Source of the DNA: Kappaphycus alvarezii
Taxonomy: Eukaryota > Rhodophyta > Florideophyceae > Gigartinales > Solieriaceae
NCBI GenBank assembly: GCA_002205965.3
Contig: NADL03000657.1
Location: 372,001-436,000, forward strand
Reading direction: 5' to 3'
Length of the DNA: 64,000 nucleotides
In this document: in pieces, positions 10,661 through 21,739 of the stretch
How positions within the stretch are numbered: position 1 is the first letter of the stretch
How the letters are laid out: each line of letters starts with the position of its first letter
The notes under the pieces: generated by a model
The model's database searches: none
Seen by the model: the letters and a program-made list of their open reading frames with translations, nothing else
What the model was told of the DNA's origin: nothing
Translations under genes and position numbers: made by a program

Positions 10661-12196
10661 AACTATACACTTGAATAAATTAATATTTTTCATGATTTAG
10701 TGTGGAGTTACCCGTTCGGAACCAGAGGTTACAGCTAGACACACCCATGCTTTGGAATGCTCATTTTCTAGATACCCACTCGCCGTCCTCAATGCCAGCA
10801 CTTGTTTGGTGCGAAGCGTTCGCACTAGTAAGACTCAGGGAAGTAATTCGAATATCTCTATTGTAGGTAGTCATTCCCTTTCACCATGCCGGAAACGTAC
10901 CGAGCCCCGTCGCACGCCGCTGACATGGCATACTCAGCTAGTTCATAACTTTAATTTCAGCTAACTTAGTTCATTGAACTATAAATGAGTTGAAATGTCT
11001 GAATATAACTTGAGAAATAACAATTAAAATTTTTCAAATAACGCCTCACATACCTAGAAAAACTCCCAAAGGTCTCAGCATTTCGAACTTATGCATTAAC
11101 CACACCGTCAGGTGCCTCCAGGGTAGATCCAATTAGTAAAGCACCCAAACACTTCCTCTATCATTTCTAGGTATTGATTTCCTGGGAACCTGGAGGTGTG
11201 CCCACTGCGAGATTTCGGAGGGTTAACAACCAAAGGACTGGTATTTTTCAGTAAAGTCAAATATGTATTATGCGGATTATTAAATCCACTTCTCGATATA
11301 CCTCCAAAAGTTTTTTTCAGACTCAAGTGTTTGAACAGGACCCCCCCCGCTCAAGGTTGCAGTGTCGAGAATCCGTGAATTTGTACGATTTTCAACCACC
11401 CGCAAATATTTTTTGATTAGCTACCAGCTACTTTCTGGTTAATGTGGTAAACATTTGTTTATCTGCCGATTAAAAATCGCCTAAAGGGCTGTGCTATCAG
11501 GGTATTCTTGCAAGTGAATACTGTGATGCAGAAAAAACCGATGAATCTTGTTTGGTGGAAATACTCAGTTACTTGTATTCGAGGGCTAGAAACCTGCGTT
11601 GATTTGAAGTTATTATGACTCCAAAACTTGGCACGACTCGCCGAAAATCGAACTAATCTATCAACGCTAATTTATTTTGGATTCCTTATTTTTTGGGAAG
11701 TACATATTAGCAATAAATTGTTGCTTTGACCTCCGCACTGCAGGCTTTAGCCGGCTTCTCCGTAGTTTTATTGGAAAAATCTCTCTCCCCTCTTACTTCA
11801 GGGGTTCCAGATTACAGTCAAGAACGGATTGATAAATGTCGGTCACACGCAATAGTTCAGCAGTAATTGTGGCCACGGCAGCTATAAACCAAATGACAGC
11901 TCCCAGATACTAGTAGATTCTACGAATAACAGTATACGTGTGGGTATAACGATAGAGATCGACAACCGGCAAAATGTTCACTACAAAACGGACTATTACT
12001 GCTAACTAGATCTATCGAATTGAAAGCCAGAGGTTCAAACCTTAAAAGTAGGTCTCCATGAGGTTCATCCAAGATGATGAAAAATGCACGTGCGAGCTTA
12101 CGGTCGGAGTCACTAAATTTGCCGTGATGAGCGCACTCTGACGCACTAACTGCTATTTTTGTAGCCTTCATGAGAGTGGCCAACTTGAAGAACTGG
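10661..12196. other. no gene seen; presumably includes the body of a diverged 3' LTR
   Basis: No coding homology is visible on either strand. The right part (from perhaps 11.1 kb) should be the 3' LTR of the minus-strand chromovirus that follows. I could match only its outermost 57 bases to the other LTR, so the LTR body is either very diverged or replaced. Confidence 0.4.
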
Positions 12197-12253
12197 AATA
12201 GCGACAGCGAACAAGTCTCTATTACACAGTGGTGTAACAGAGACATTGTTACA
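12197..12253 (-). repeat. outer end of the 3' LTR with hairpin
   Basis: These 57 bases match 16664-16719 with few changes. They contain a 30-base near-perfect inverted repeat at 12215-12244 (GTCTCTATTACAC ... GTGTAACAGAGAC) that can fold into a hairpin. On the coding strand the LTR would start TGTAACAATGTCTC. Confidence 0.7.
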
Positions 12254-12402
12254 TTATTCACTCCCCCCGACTATTGACGTCCTCGTCTGTGATACTGCGG
12301 TAGTATTTTATGCTTCCCAATATACTCTTGGAAAGCTTCCGTTACTACACCAGATTCATCTTCTGTAACATCAACAAAGTCCTTCGTTGTTTGCCACTAC
12401 GC

Positions 12403-12822
12403 CTAATGACGTGGCATACTACGCATCAAAACCAAGAACTTAAAACCGCGTTCAACCTTTTTGGGATCCATGATAACCTCAACTTCCTGTTCTGGTCTAT
12501 CGGGCAGTTCAAGTGGTGCAGGTGCAGAAGGAATGGGCAAAGCAATGTCATCGGACTGCTTAAAATGTTCCATGGTGTGACTGAAATAAGTGACTGGATG
12601 GGTTTTAAAATGAACAGGGAGATCCAGTCGAATAGCATTCTTATCAATTAGATCCTTAACCACAAATGGATCATATCTGCACGCAATAAGCGTTCTGGAA
12701 TGTAGGAAACTATAATAAACATCCGTCAGCAACGAAAAATTGATCCATAGCTTTGAACCGACTTTATAATCTGGAACCATGTATCTTCTTGAAGCATATG
12801 CATCTTGGCGAGCTTTTGCCAT
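12403..12822 (-). pseudogene. integrase C-terminal and chromodomain-like region
   Basis: The reading has RYMVPDYKVGSKLWINFS, then KNAIRLDLPVHFKTHPV, then a Pro-rich linker and VEVIMDPKKVERGFKFLVLM. This is the pattern of chromovirus Pol C-termini: the GPY/F-like module (LDLP, HPVF) followed by a chromodomain in which the usual W-x-x-W/Y cage is only partly present. Chromodomains guide integration toward modified chromatin. It starts four bases from the core integrase frame and was once continuous with it. Length is close to the normal tail. Confidence 0.65.
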
Positions 12823-12825
12823 TTT

Positions 12826-13506
12826 CTAGGCAAAAGGCGCATTCTCAAGAGAAACCTGGAGCTTGGCACGAGATTCGTCTAAAGTCTGACGAGCTATGCT
12901 GCTGCTTGCCAAGAAGTTCAATGGCGTTTTAAGTGTCCATCCCAAGTCCAGCTCAAATGGTGAAATATCAAGATCATCGGTCACAGCCGAGTTGTTTGCA
13001 AATTCTGCATAGGGAAGCAGTTCATCCCAGTCATACTGATAATACGACCAATAGCAATGGAGATTGTTCTCGGTTATCAAACTCATAATCTCGAAAGCGC
13101 CATCTTTTTTCGGTTGTCTACTTGCAGAAATTCTTAAATTGACCTCACGAAGATTGATCAGTGTCTTCCAAAACTTTGAAATGAACTTCTTGTCCTTATC
13201 TGAGGTCACATATTCCGGTAACCAGTAGTTCTTGAAGATGTTATTGAAGACGTTTCGAGCCGTGTCCTTAGCATTATCTGATGTTTTAGATTTAAGAAAA
13301 TGGACTCGACGAGTAAGTCGATCAACATAATTCGTGATTGAATCGTGACCGCTCCACGTCAGGGGTAGTCTCTCCGTGAAATCTGCAGCTAATGATCTCC
13401 ATCTGCGATCAGGAAATTCCATTGGCATAGGATCAGTCAACGTTTTTTTGATTAGAGTCCTTACAGTGCTGATACGTGAGACATTCTTCACAATACTTTC
13501 GACCAT
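12826..13506 (-). pseudogene. Ty3/gypsy integrase catalytic core
   Basis: This is a 226-residue open stretch. It reads WRSLAADFTERLPLTWSGHD (first catalytic Asp in the DF position), YVTSDKDKKFISKFW (second Asp) and SRQPKKDGAFEIM (Glu), the D, D, E triad of retroviral-type integrases. EFANNSAVTDDLDISPFELD matches the conserved stretch after the triad. All three catalytic residues are kept, which is notable in an element that lost its polymerase. The upstream zinc-binding region lies in another frame. Confidence 0.8.
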
Positions 13507-14061
13507 CCCATCTCTTGTTTTTCCAATGGAAGCTATCTAATCTGGACAGTTTCTTTGCAAATTTGAAATGTCCACCAACTTTCGGGTCGTGAGCAATTTG
13601 CAAACATCCGAAACTGACCTTCTTAGTACGCACAACTTTTCATTGTAAAACAGCCTTGAATCATCTCTTCGGAACATCGGCAGAATTCTTTCAAGTTCCT
13701 GCTTCTGAAACATATCCTCCGGCAACTCTCCTACCATGTATTTTACAACTCGACGAACGATCTGGTCTTCATCATATCGAGGAATGATCTGATTAACATG
13801 AAGGCAGGGAACTTCAACGTCATTCACTGAGACGTCACGATCTTCTCTCCTCACATGCAGAGATCGGTATAGTGAAGGAAGCTCTCTTGGCAATTCACCC
13901 TGAAAGACCTCTTTGAAATTATCCAGTAATTTGCTCAGTTTTCCATCGAACTTTGAATCTATCACTCCTCTCATACTGTGAACTTCAAGTAACTGAAATA
14001 CTTCAAAGTCAAGCCCATGCTTCAGCATTCGTCTAAATTTCTTCACTCCCAAACTGGACAC
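13433..14061 (-). pseudogene. Pol with RT and RNase H deleted: RT start joined to integrase zinc region
   Basis: From 14061 the protein reads LLDNFKEVFQGELPRELPSL, the conserved lead-in to Ty3/gypsy reverse transcriptase. Within about 20 residues it continues as NDVEVPCLHVNQIIPRYDED and LFYNEKLCVLRRSVSDV, which belong after RNase H, at the integrase N-terminus. No YxDD or RNase H motif exists in between. About 500 residues are therefore missing, and the join kept the frame. The junction lies near 13860-13880. The overlapping frame at 13433-13633 carries the rest of the zinc region (YCEECLTYQHCKDS). Confidence 0.7.
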
Positions 14062-14112
14062 ATCAATAAAGTTTTCTTCATCGGGATCAATCGCTATAAT
14101 TGAAGCACCTTT

Positions 14113-14400
14113 CTACATCAAAATCTGTTTTTGAGAGTCGACACGTGGATTTTGGCCAACATGCCACGGAATTCCCAGCAGAACATCATACCTGGTCTGG
14201 GACACTGCCCAACTAGAAGTATATGTATGTTCGCCTAACATAATTGTTTCCCTGGAAATGATCTCAGATATTTCCTCAGTACCTCCCTTCTTTGAATGGC
14301 AAACAATGACTCGTTCACGCTGAATCTCTAAAACGTTCCCATTTCGCCTCAGTAAATCGGCTGAAACCACGTTTATACTGCATATGTCGTCCTTTAGCAC
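14113..14400 (-). pseudogene. retroviral-type aspartic protease region, C-terminal part
   Basis: The reading ends SSWAVSQTRYDVLLGIPWHVGQNPRVD, closely matching the second half of Ty3/gypsy proteases (the YDVLLG-x-PW stretch). The N-terminal part with the catalytic D-S/T-G is not clear in this frame. A protease would cut Gag-Pol in the particle; here it is a remnant. Confidence 0.65.
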
Positions 14401-14769
14401 TTTAGTTTATAATCAAATCAGTACTCATTCAAGGAATAACAAGGGCTTCACTGGATAGGTACATCAGTGGGGAAACTGTCATCATGACTAGACGTGAATC
14501 CATTTTTCTCGGCTTCGGAGATTCTAGACTTTTCCCTGTCCTCTGAGAATTTAGCGCCGGTGATTTGCACAACAGTCTCACTCTTCGCATTGGTATATCT
14601 GTTCACACTTACTACTAGTCTCACCTGAGTGTTCACCAAGTCTGGTGGACCAACTAGTTTTCCGAGTCAAAACCATTCAAGTCAGTACTGTGTCCTGCCT
14701 GTGTATTGTTCGCTACCATGCAAGTATCACTCTTTTTGCCTTTATTCCCGTTTCTCTTTCTGTATTTCC

Positions 14770-15445
14770 AAGGTCTACATCCCACCTCACGGCACTTAAA
14801 GCATTGGTCTTCCATAAAGTCTTTCGGACGCTGCCTATCGTTTTACGTACCAGGTTTCCGATCCCATCGGCATCGGACCTGAAGCATATCGATTGGTGTG
14901 AAATGAACCTCTGCCAGTTGAAAACCACGCACCGTAAAATGCTCCATCAACTTTAAGAGCAATGGTTGTCGTACCCTCAAACCTGGATGGGTTCCCTTTC
15001 CCAGCCTCCAACAGAATGTGGGGTTTGAGATTTTCACAGAATCGCACCAATTTCTCCGACACACTGATATCGGGATAATTGATAACCAAATTTCTAAACT
15101 CCGAGAGGTATGCCGCCACACTCGTTTTCTGGCGGATCTTAATAGGGTTGTCGCGAGCTCGAATGACACTGTACAGGGGGAAAGACTCTTTCTCAACCAG
15201 GAGTTTGAAAGCTTCCCATGTAGGCGGGAAATCACAGATATAAACCACCAGTTTGCGGCAGTTCCGGTAATGAATATCGGCGAAAAGTCAATAGCACTCT
15301 GGGCACTGATGACTTCTTCATGGCCCATCTGAATATGACCTAGGTACTTTACGTCTGAATGCAAACATGACCGAACCGTTAACGCATCTGGAGTCCTATA
15401 GAGCAAAAGAGGTTTATTTTGTTTGAAGAAATAAATGTTCAACAA
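14770..15445 (-). pseudogene. Ty3/gypsy Gag with broken zinc knuckle
   Basis: Reading down from 15445, fragments in two frames give TWEAFKLLVEKESFPLYSVIRARDNPIKIRQ-like capsid sequence, SVAAYLSEFRNLVINYPDIS and EKLVRFCENLKPHI, typical of Gag capsid. At about 14810-14775 the reading DQCFKCREVGCRPWKYRK is a CCHC knuckle in which the His is replaced by Cys and the last Cys by Tyr. RNA binding would be lost. Confidence 0.65.
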
Positions 15446-16663
15446 ACCTCTCTCATAAAGCCTTACGGCAACACTTGAACTTGAATAGAAGCACTGTAAG
15501 TTGAAACCTGCAATAGATTCGTCCCTGGAAGACGAATCAGCTCCCTACCAGTGGAAAGAGTGACTCACCAGCAGCTTTGATCACACCTACACTCCATTTT
15601 GACTCAGCGATCCGTTCGAGATATCCCCACCAGTGCACTATGTAGACCGCGATCGGTGTCCTTACTCTAAATGAAAGCCTATCAAGTCGACTGTGAGCTA
15701 GCCAATAACTAAATAATACCCGTTCTGAGGACGTACCTCTTAGTCCAAGTCCAGTCCAAGTCAAAAGTATGAAGCGTTACCTGAATCCGTGACCCAGTCG
15801 GTGCACTTCTCTAGCATCCAACGAATGCAATAGAATTGTATAGGAATACTGTGAGGGGACCCCTAAATGGGGACTTGGTCAGAAGTACGGCTTTATGAAG
15901 GTAATTTAGTTAAGCCTAACTGATCGGTCTAAGTATTCTGATCAGGATCACGCAGCCTCGTGAGGCCTGCACGCTACTTGAACAGAATAACCTTGACAAA
16001 GCAGACAAGGCTGCAATCCCAAGTTCCCGGTTACCTAGCTCTCCAATTAGTACCCGTGACCTGCGTGGAACAATGGGGTTTAGAGTACTTGGAACTCCAG
16101 CCAACAGGTACCCTCCTGTACTTCGCACTCCAGCTCACAAGTACAGTATATGGTATTGCTTACAGTAACACCTGTCAGCAAAATGTTCCAAAAGTTCAAC
16201 AACCCAAAAAAACAGGTGTAAGAAAACGTCGAACTAGAGCATGACGAAAGCGAAAAAGCAGTAAAACCGGCGAAAGCGATGCTACCAGTGAAACAGAAAG
16301 GGAAACAGCCGAAGTGCTACCAAATAATAGTAGAGGCGATGGTAATAGGTTTCAGAAAGTCAGAAAGTGGGGGCAAAGGGTGTATGGAGTGTACCTGGAT
16401 TCCCACAAGAATCCAGATGAACCCCCTTTTTGTAGAAAGTACCGTAACTCTGGTCTAGAAATTCTATACTTTGTTAGATCGGTAGAACTTACTAGACGGT
16501 ATTGTTGTAACTATAGAATTGTACTTTTTACAATTTCACTACCTTAATAAAACGATGACGTGGGGCTTCGCTTCAAATAAAAACACTCATGGAAAATAAA
16601 ATTTCTGAAATCATTCAAGACGATAAAGTTTCTCTGTTACACCATTGTGTAATAAAGAACTGT
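15446..16663. other. presumed 5' LTR body and leader of the chromovirus
   Basis: No coding homology is seen. By position it should hold the 5' LTR and primer-binding region. The minus strand has TGGTAGGGAGCTG near 15555-15543 directly after a CA, a possible LTR end plus primer-binding site starting TGG. I could not align this region with 11.1-12.2 kb. Confidence 0.35.
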
Positions 16664-16719
16664 AATAGCGACAACTAACAAGTCTCTATTACACAGTGGT
16701 ATTATAGAGACATATGACA
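16664..16719 (-). repeat. outer end of the 5' LTR with hairpin
   Basis: It matches 12197-12253. The hairpin lies at 16682-16711. A further imperfect inverted copy of the same motif lies at about 16639-16660 (CTCTGTTACACCATTGTGTAAT). On the coding strand the LTR would start TGTCATATGTCTC. Confidence 0.65.
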
Positions 16720-17905
16720 GCAGTAGTGATGCTAATCGCGGAGGTGGGCCAGATCCCCCAAGGATAGTTTTTTCGTGTCCTTGGGTTTGACCAGCAGCTG
16801 AACTTCTTGGAATAATTCAAAGTCTGGAGTCCCCCTTACAATTTTTTAGCACAGTCCTCAATCACCCTGTCGATCTATTATAGAATTTGAAGGGCGTCAT
16901 GCTCTTTCCCACCATTCCGTACTCATGCACACGTCTAAACTTTGCAAGCACGAGATTTGAATCAATATTCAACATCTTCTCAGGAATCTGAGGTGGAATG
17001 ATACTCGAATCAGAACTTTGGTCAGCCAACAACGGGACGCGTTTGGGTGTTTTAATCTTAAGAGATGTATCAGATCTACCTCATGATTTTTCAGACAACC
17101 ATAATTGACTCAAAAAGGGTGTACCGACACAGTAATGGGGCAGTTATGCCAACAAGAGTGATTGAACACATACGGCACTAAAATTGGCTGAACATAAGGA
17201 TGAATTGCTTTTTTAGCTCAAATTGTCCATCCTGCACTGTCAGCTTCTTGACCTTACAATCGTTTTAGGACCATTTCGCGGCACATTAGTCTACAATTAA
17301 CTTCTTTAAATCGCCTTTTTTGGTCATTTGACAGTCCGAAATATAATGCTTTCGGTTACATTACGAATTCTAGCAATCCGGTCTCCAACGTTCCTTTGAC
17401 TCGTTCGAAGCAAAGTCAGCAGGAAATTATTTGTCTTTCAACTTGTTTTTGCGGTCCTCTTCTGCTTATCTCTTAATGCCTATATCCGGCGATTCAGACG
17501 CATCCTTGATTTATTTCCATCGGAAGTAGCTCTTCACCCGAGCCCGAATTAGTTTCAACATAAGCGCCAAAAGTATCAGTTATATCTGTATTCTTGGCTT
17601 CGGCGGCTTTATTTCCTCATGAAAGTCTGAAAGTCTTTCTTCCGCCTGGTTCTTCGGAACCGGAGAAACCACTTCATCTTCTTTTGAAGCTTTGAGTGTT
17701 ATATAAGAAGAATTGTATGACTTACTGCCAGCTTAAAGTGCGTTTCAATGAACTTTGAGTAGTCTTTACCCTCAATTTTTTAACTGTACTGGTATCACAG
17801 ATCCCAAACTTGTAGCTGCACGATCCTTAAAGTTTTTCAATCGTGACGTCCCAAATTCTTTCCTCAATATGAGCACGATCATAATTTTTAGGAATTGATG
17901 GGGAC
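16720..17905. other. no gene; contains an F2 3' tail repeat
   Basis: The only recognisable part is 17050-17155, a diverged copy of the F2 tail repeat (CAGACAACCATAATTGACTC, then GTACCGACACAGTAATGGGG), related to 50290-50385 and 62165-62265. The remainder has no coding signal that I can support. Confidence 0.5.
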
Positions 17906-18581
17906 TGATAGGGGTTAATCGTCGGAGAAGAGACACTTAAAACCAACTACCCAAGAAGGAGATGTTGCGAGCGAAAAAAGTGCAACCGTGGTATAGTTGA
18001 CTGAATAAAATTGAATGTATACGGAAGAGAGCTGAAAAGGCTACAAGCAAGTATGGAAGGGTCAGGGTCTTCCATCTATGCTCAGTGAATAGCGTAAAAT
18101 AAAAGTCTTCTTGTGTCTGAAGTTGACTCTAACCTTTCTAACTATTTTGGACTTGAGTTGAATTTGTCTGCCAACTTGCCTGAACTATCCACGAGGAAGC
18201 AGTTTAATCAGCTTATATAGACCTTTGACTACCCCTAAAGTCCGAACAAAACTACAGAAGGTACCAGGAAATGCACACAAACAATTTGTGTGGATGATGT
18301 ACTCTAGACAAAAGATACTTAAGAAACTAACAATCAATGAGGTCTCCTTATTTACCATTCTCTGAATCAGGTCCAAAAAAACTCCTCAAAGAGGTCCATG
18401 CTGTCCAAGCAGTCCCCACAAATATCCGCGAACGGCTCATAGCGCTCTATTTCCTCCTGGGAGATATCTAAACTACTAAAGATATCTCCATTCGGTTCCA
18501 AGGTCGGCACCACTTTTTCCATACTCTTCAGTCCAGGATCCACAAGTCCAACACTTTCCATGCCCCCGGTTCCCTCATCCA

Positions 18582-18615
<34 letters not shown>

Positions 18616-19434
18616 ATCTTCCTCCTCCTCGTCCTCCCCATCCTCCTCATCTTACTCATCCTCCTCATCCTCCCCGTCCTCCTCATCCTCCCGTCATTAA
18701 TCTCGTAGACCAATTCAGGGGCTACCCACTCCTCGAAGGTCTCCCAAGCTCCCTCCTCGATGTCCCACTCCCGTCCCTTACCTACCTCCTTCGCCTCATC
18801 CTCAATAAAAAGGCGACGCACGGATTCGATAACCTTCTTTTTGGTTTGCCGGCGCAGGTATTCCTCGCGATCAGTAGTCCCGAAAAGCAGTAGGGGAATA
18901 GAGTTTAGGGGGCGAGGATGGCGATTTTTGAAAACGAATTTCGAGGGCATAGATTGTTCATTTTGGTAGGCTTTGGGAAACGGGAGGCAATGAGGGTGTT
19001 TTGGGAGTGTGGTGGGAGAGGAATGATAAGTAAAATGATCAGGGACGTTTGTGACTTGGAGTAAAGGGGTTTAAATAGGCCTCCGGTGCAGGTTCTTTAT
19101 ATTAGGAATAGGTAAAATAAATATGCAAGGGATTTTGCTGTAGTGCATTTGCGCCCTTTTTCTCAAAAAAGAGAATTTGGAAGAGGAAGTAAGCGAAGAG
19201 GAAAAAAGAACTTCATTCGGGTTCGATTCAGAGGGGTAGATACAGTATAAGAATATCTAGTTAAAATGGAAGTAAATTTGGAGAGTACCGCGGTAATGAT
19301 AGGCAAGGCTAAGGGAGGAAAAGTAAGGACCGGAACTATAAGCAAATTTTGACACGGAGAGGTAGTACAGTAAACTAAAGGTCTGTAGGTGACGGCAACA
19401 AAAAAAATCCGTTCCTATTAGCACGCGCCTAACA
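17906..19434 (-). mobile_element. solo LTR (1529 bp), ORF-bearing family, subfamily B
   Basis: It is bounded by a perfect 5-bp duplication GGGAC (17901-17905 and 19435-19439). On the coding strand it starts TGTTAGGCGCGTGC and ends CCCCTATCA, a TG...CA LTR. Its 3' half closely matches the LTRs of the complete element at 52455-61434 and it carries the same internal ORF. The 5' end differs: it lacks the TGTAATACAG tandem units. No internal region remains, so it is a solo LTR formed by recombination. Confidence 0.9.
18367..18961 (-). pseudogene. LTR-encoded acidic protein, frameshifted copy
   Basis: Reading from 18950: LRRQTKKKVIESVRRLFIEDEAKEV, then TFEEWVAPELVYE, an Asp/Glu-coding microsatellite read out of frame, then (18582 to 18367) VVPTLEPNGDIFSSLDIS and PFADICGDCLDSMDLFEEFF. 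Both conserved blocks of the intact ORF at 60445 are present. The ancestral ATG (18961) is followed by a frameshift, the linker is shifted, and the end is cut at FFWT instead of LFGSD. The C-terminal block stayed nearly unchanged despite these breaks. Confidence 0.75.
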
Positions 19435-19852
19435 GGGACTCTAGCCTCCGCAATGCCTTCAAACGGACTTCACACGTCAGATCCACATTATCTACTAGAA
19501 CTCATTCGGTAATAATAAATATCTCAAGTAAGGCCATGCTCACACAATTCCTATTACTTGCCTTGGATACTGCCTTTTCTTAGCTAGAATTATCCTCATC
19601 AACACTATGTTCTTTGAACGGTCTCTTAACCTTGAGGTCAACGAGATCTTCAGCCAAAATACGCTTCAAGCTCTTGCATGTCGAACTCTTTTTCCTTGGG
19701 TATTCTTCATTAGCATTTTCCCAGACTTTGTAGCAACATGATGCTTTTCAAACGTTCCCGAGAGAAGATTAATTATTGCGGGATTCGTAAGGGTACGCAA
19801 TTTTCTAACACAGCGAAAGGTTAGGGGTTTTTTAGACAGCATAGACATTTTG
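19435..19852. other. segment between two LTR pieces, no firm gene
   Basis: A minus-strand open stretch (19902-19666) reads basic, SKKPLTFRCVRKLRTLTNP-like, and could be a fragment of a coding exon. I see no relative elsewhere in the window and do not assign it. Confidence 0.35.
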
Positions 19853-20333
19853 AAGGGGTTGTTTGGATCGGATTTAGAGAATGGTAAATAAGACGACCTC
19901 ATTGATTGTTAGTTTCTTAAGTATCTTTTGTTTAGAGTACATCATCCACACAAATTGTTTGTATTCATTTCCTGGTACCTTTTGTAGTTTTGTTCGGACT
20001 TTAGGGGTAGCCAAAAGTTTAAATAGCCTTAGTAAACTGTTTCCTCATGGAGAGGTCAAGAAGATTGGCAGATAACTTCAGGTCAAGCTCCGAGTAGTGC
20101 AAAGTTGAGAGTCAACTTCAGACCTGAGGAACATTATTCCTACGCTGGTCGCAGAGCATCAGTCGTAGAACCCACCCTTTCCATACTTGCTTGTAGCCCT
20201 CCCAACTCTCTTCCATATACACTCCTTTTTGTTCGTTCAACAATACTGCGGTAGCACTTTTGTCGCTCGCAACACCTCCTTCTCGTTGTAGTTGGTTCTG
20301 AGTATCTCTTCTCCCAACGATTTACCCATATCA
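19853..20333 (+). mobile_element. 3' LTR half, same family
   Basis: From the last codons of the LTR ORF (TTGTTTGGATCGGATTTAG at 19860) to the terminal CCCATATCA (20333) this matches the 3' part of the 1.45-kb LTRs, including the GGGGTAGCCAAAAG box and the stretch before the end (TTTGTCGCTCGCAACACCTC). The second TATA-like box is altered (TTTAAATAG). The 5' half is missing. Confidence 0.85.
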
Positions 20334-20339
20334 GGTTGT

Positions 20340-21245
20340 AGAATGTCGCACAGAGGCGTGCAGAGGGTATTTATAAAAATGACTACGGATGCGAGCGGCG
20401 TGTATAAACCTGTTGCGCCTGCATTATTTGGAGACTAAATGCAAAACAGGTAGCGAAGTCGCAGAGTTCCTGTTGAGGGGAGGAACCGCGACGGGAAGCA
20501 GCGAAGGAAAGAAGGCGTGGAAAAAACCTTTGCCATCGTCGCCCAACGCGCCATAGATATCAATCCGGACGGAGGAGAGGTGGATATCGTTTTGGTTAGA
20601 GTAAGTGCCGTAACGACAATTTATTTCGCGCTCTGCGAGTATTGCGGCAGCGCCTGCTGCAACCGTACTTTGCGAAATGTGGCAGCATGCGGAAGGGTGG
20701 GCAACAGTAACGTCCACGGCGATATCGGTACTGTGAAGCCCGTATGCAGCGGGTACGTAAATGTCCATTCGTAGCGCGGGGGACTCCGAATGCCCAGATG
20801 AGTTGGGAACCTAGTGGAGGAGCGGATGTTCGACGAGGGCAACGATCCCAACTTCATTGCAGTACCGGTCAAGAACGTTGCGGAGGATGTGATGACGACG
20901 AGTCATTCCGTTTTTGTATTTGCAGATCAAAGCGTGTTGTGCAATTGGATCTTTTACGGGTGCTATTTCGGCCGAGCGGCGGGAGCAGACCGGACAGCTA
21001 GTATATCCAGGGAATAGCGCCATGCCGAGACGTAGAGCCAGAGTGACTTTCCACGTAAAAGAGGACATGTACGTACTGCGGTGGGGGTGAGGAAGCGAAG
21101 AGGAAACAGGCGAGGCGGAGGGTGTGCGCACGGAGAGAAGCCGTGCTCGGTCGTGGGCTGTCGCGGACGAGAACAACCTATTGGACTTCGATAGCATGAG
21201 TTCAGTTGTGATCGCAGACTGGAGCCTTTCGCCTGGGATCGGCGA
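20340..21245 (-). pseudogene. F1 retroelement: RT C-terminal Zn and nuclease-like region
   Basis: On the minus strand: HDRARLLSVRTPSAS, WKVTLALRLGMALFPGY, then CPVC ... HALICKY ... RRHHILRNVL, EHPLL, then in another frame DIYVPAAYGLHSTDIAVDVTV, AGAAAILAERE and IDIYGALGDDGKGF. This series (a C-x2-C ... H-x4-C zinc motif followed by a DVTV segment) resembles the C-terminal part of certain eukaryotic reverse transcriptases, where DVTV would be part of a restriction-like nuclease fold. No polymerase core is present. The best relative here is at 50870-51910. Confidence 0.65.
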
Positions 21246-21739
21246 TGAACAACGCTCGAAAAGAGCCGTAGTTGTAAGCGACGAAGACAGATGCGGGTTG
21301 TGAGATGATATTATTAACGCTTATGGCCTGACTCGGGAGATCTTTAGCGATAATTTAAGTTGATTAAAAGCCGCTGCGTTCGTGGATTTTATGCTAAATC
21401 ATGGGATGAAGTGACTTCCAGTCATTGCATGCGCACCCATGTCCAACGGGAGGGCGGGGAGGATGTTTCGTCCAATTAAGCAATGGATAGAAAAAGCGAC
21501 CCGTGATGACCCTGACTAGGCAAAAGCCCTCCATAAGTGTGTTTTTGGATACCTTCAGTCCGAGGTTAACTGGAGTTGCTCTTTCTAAGCTCCTGTCTGT
21601 ATTTGAGCCCCATATTAAAGGGTACGCGAACCTCACCGAACTTTTCATAACTATACATATTTTTCTCTGTCATATTAAGTTCATCCAATGCATTCTAATA
21701 TGGATAGAATTTCTCTTCATCCCTGTGAGAAGAGTCAGA

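Larger units (their letters stand above)
12197..16719 (-). mobile_element. Ty3/gypsy chromovirus, internally deleted
   Basis: On the minus strand the order is gag, protease, a stub before reverse transcriptase, integrase zinc region, integrase core and chromodomain-like tail, the Ty3/gypsy order, but the RT and RNase H core is missing. Both ends carry a matching segment (12197-12253 and 16664-16719), which I read as the outer ends of the two LTRs. A C-rich tract at about 12262-12267, G-rich on the coding strand, just inside the left LTR end fits the polypurine tract. The target duplication is not evident. Confidence 0.75.

Noticed and set aside
18580..18690. CTC/GTC trinucleotide array as a CRISPR or structural repeat
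   Set aside because: It is the Asp/Glu-coding microsatellite in the linker of the LTR ORF; no spacers, no larger unit.
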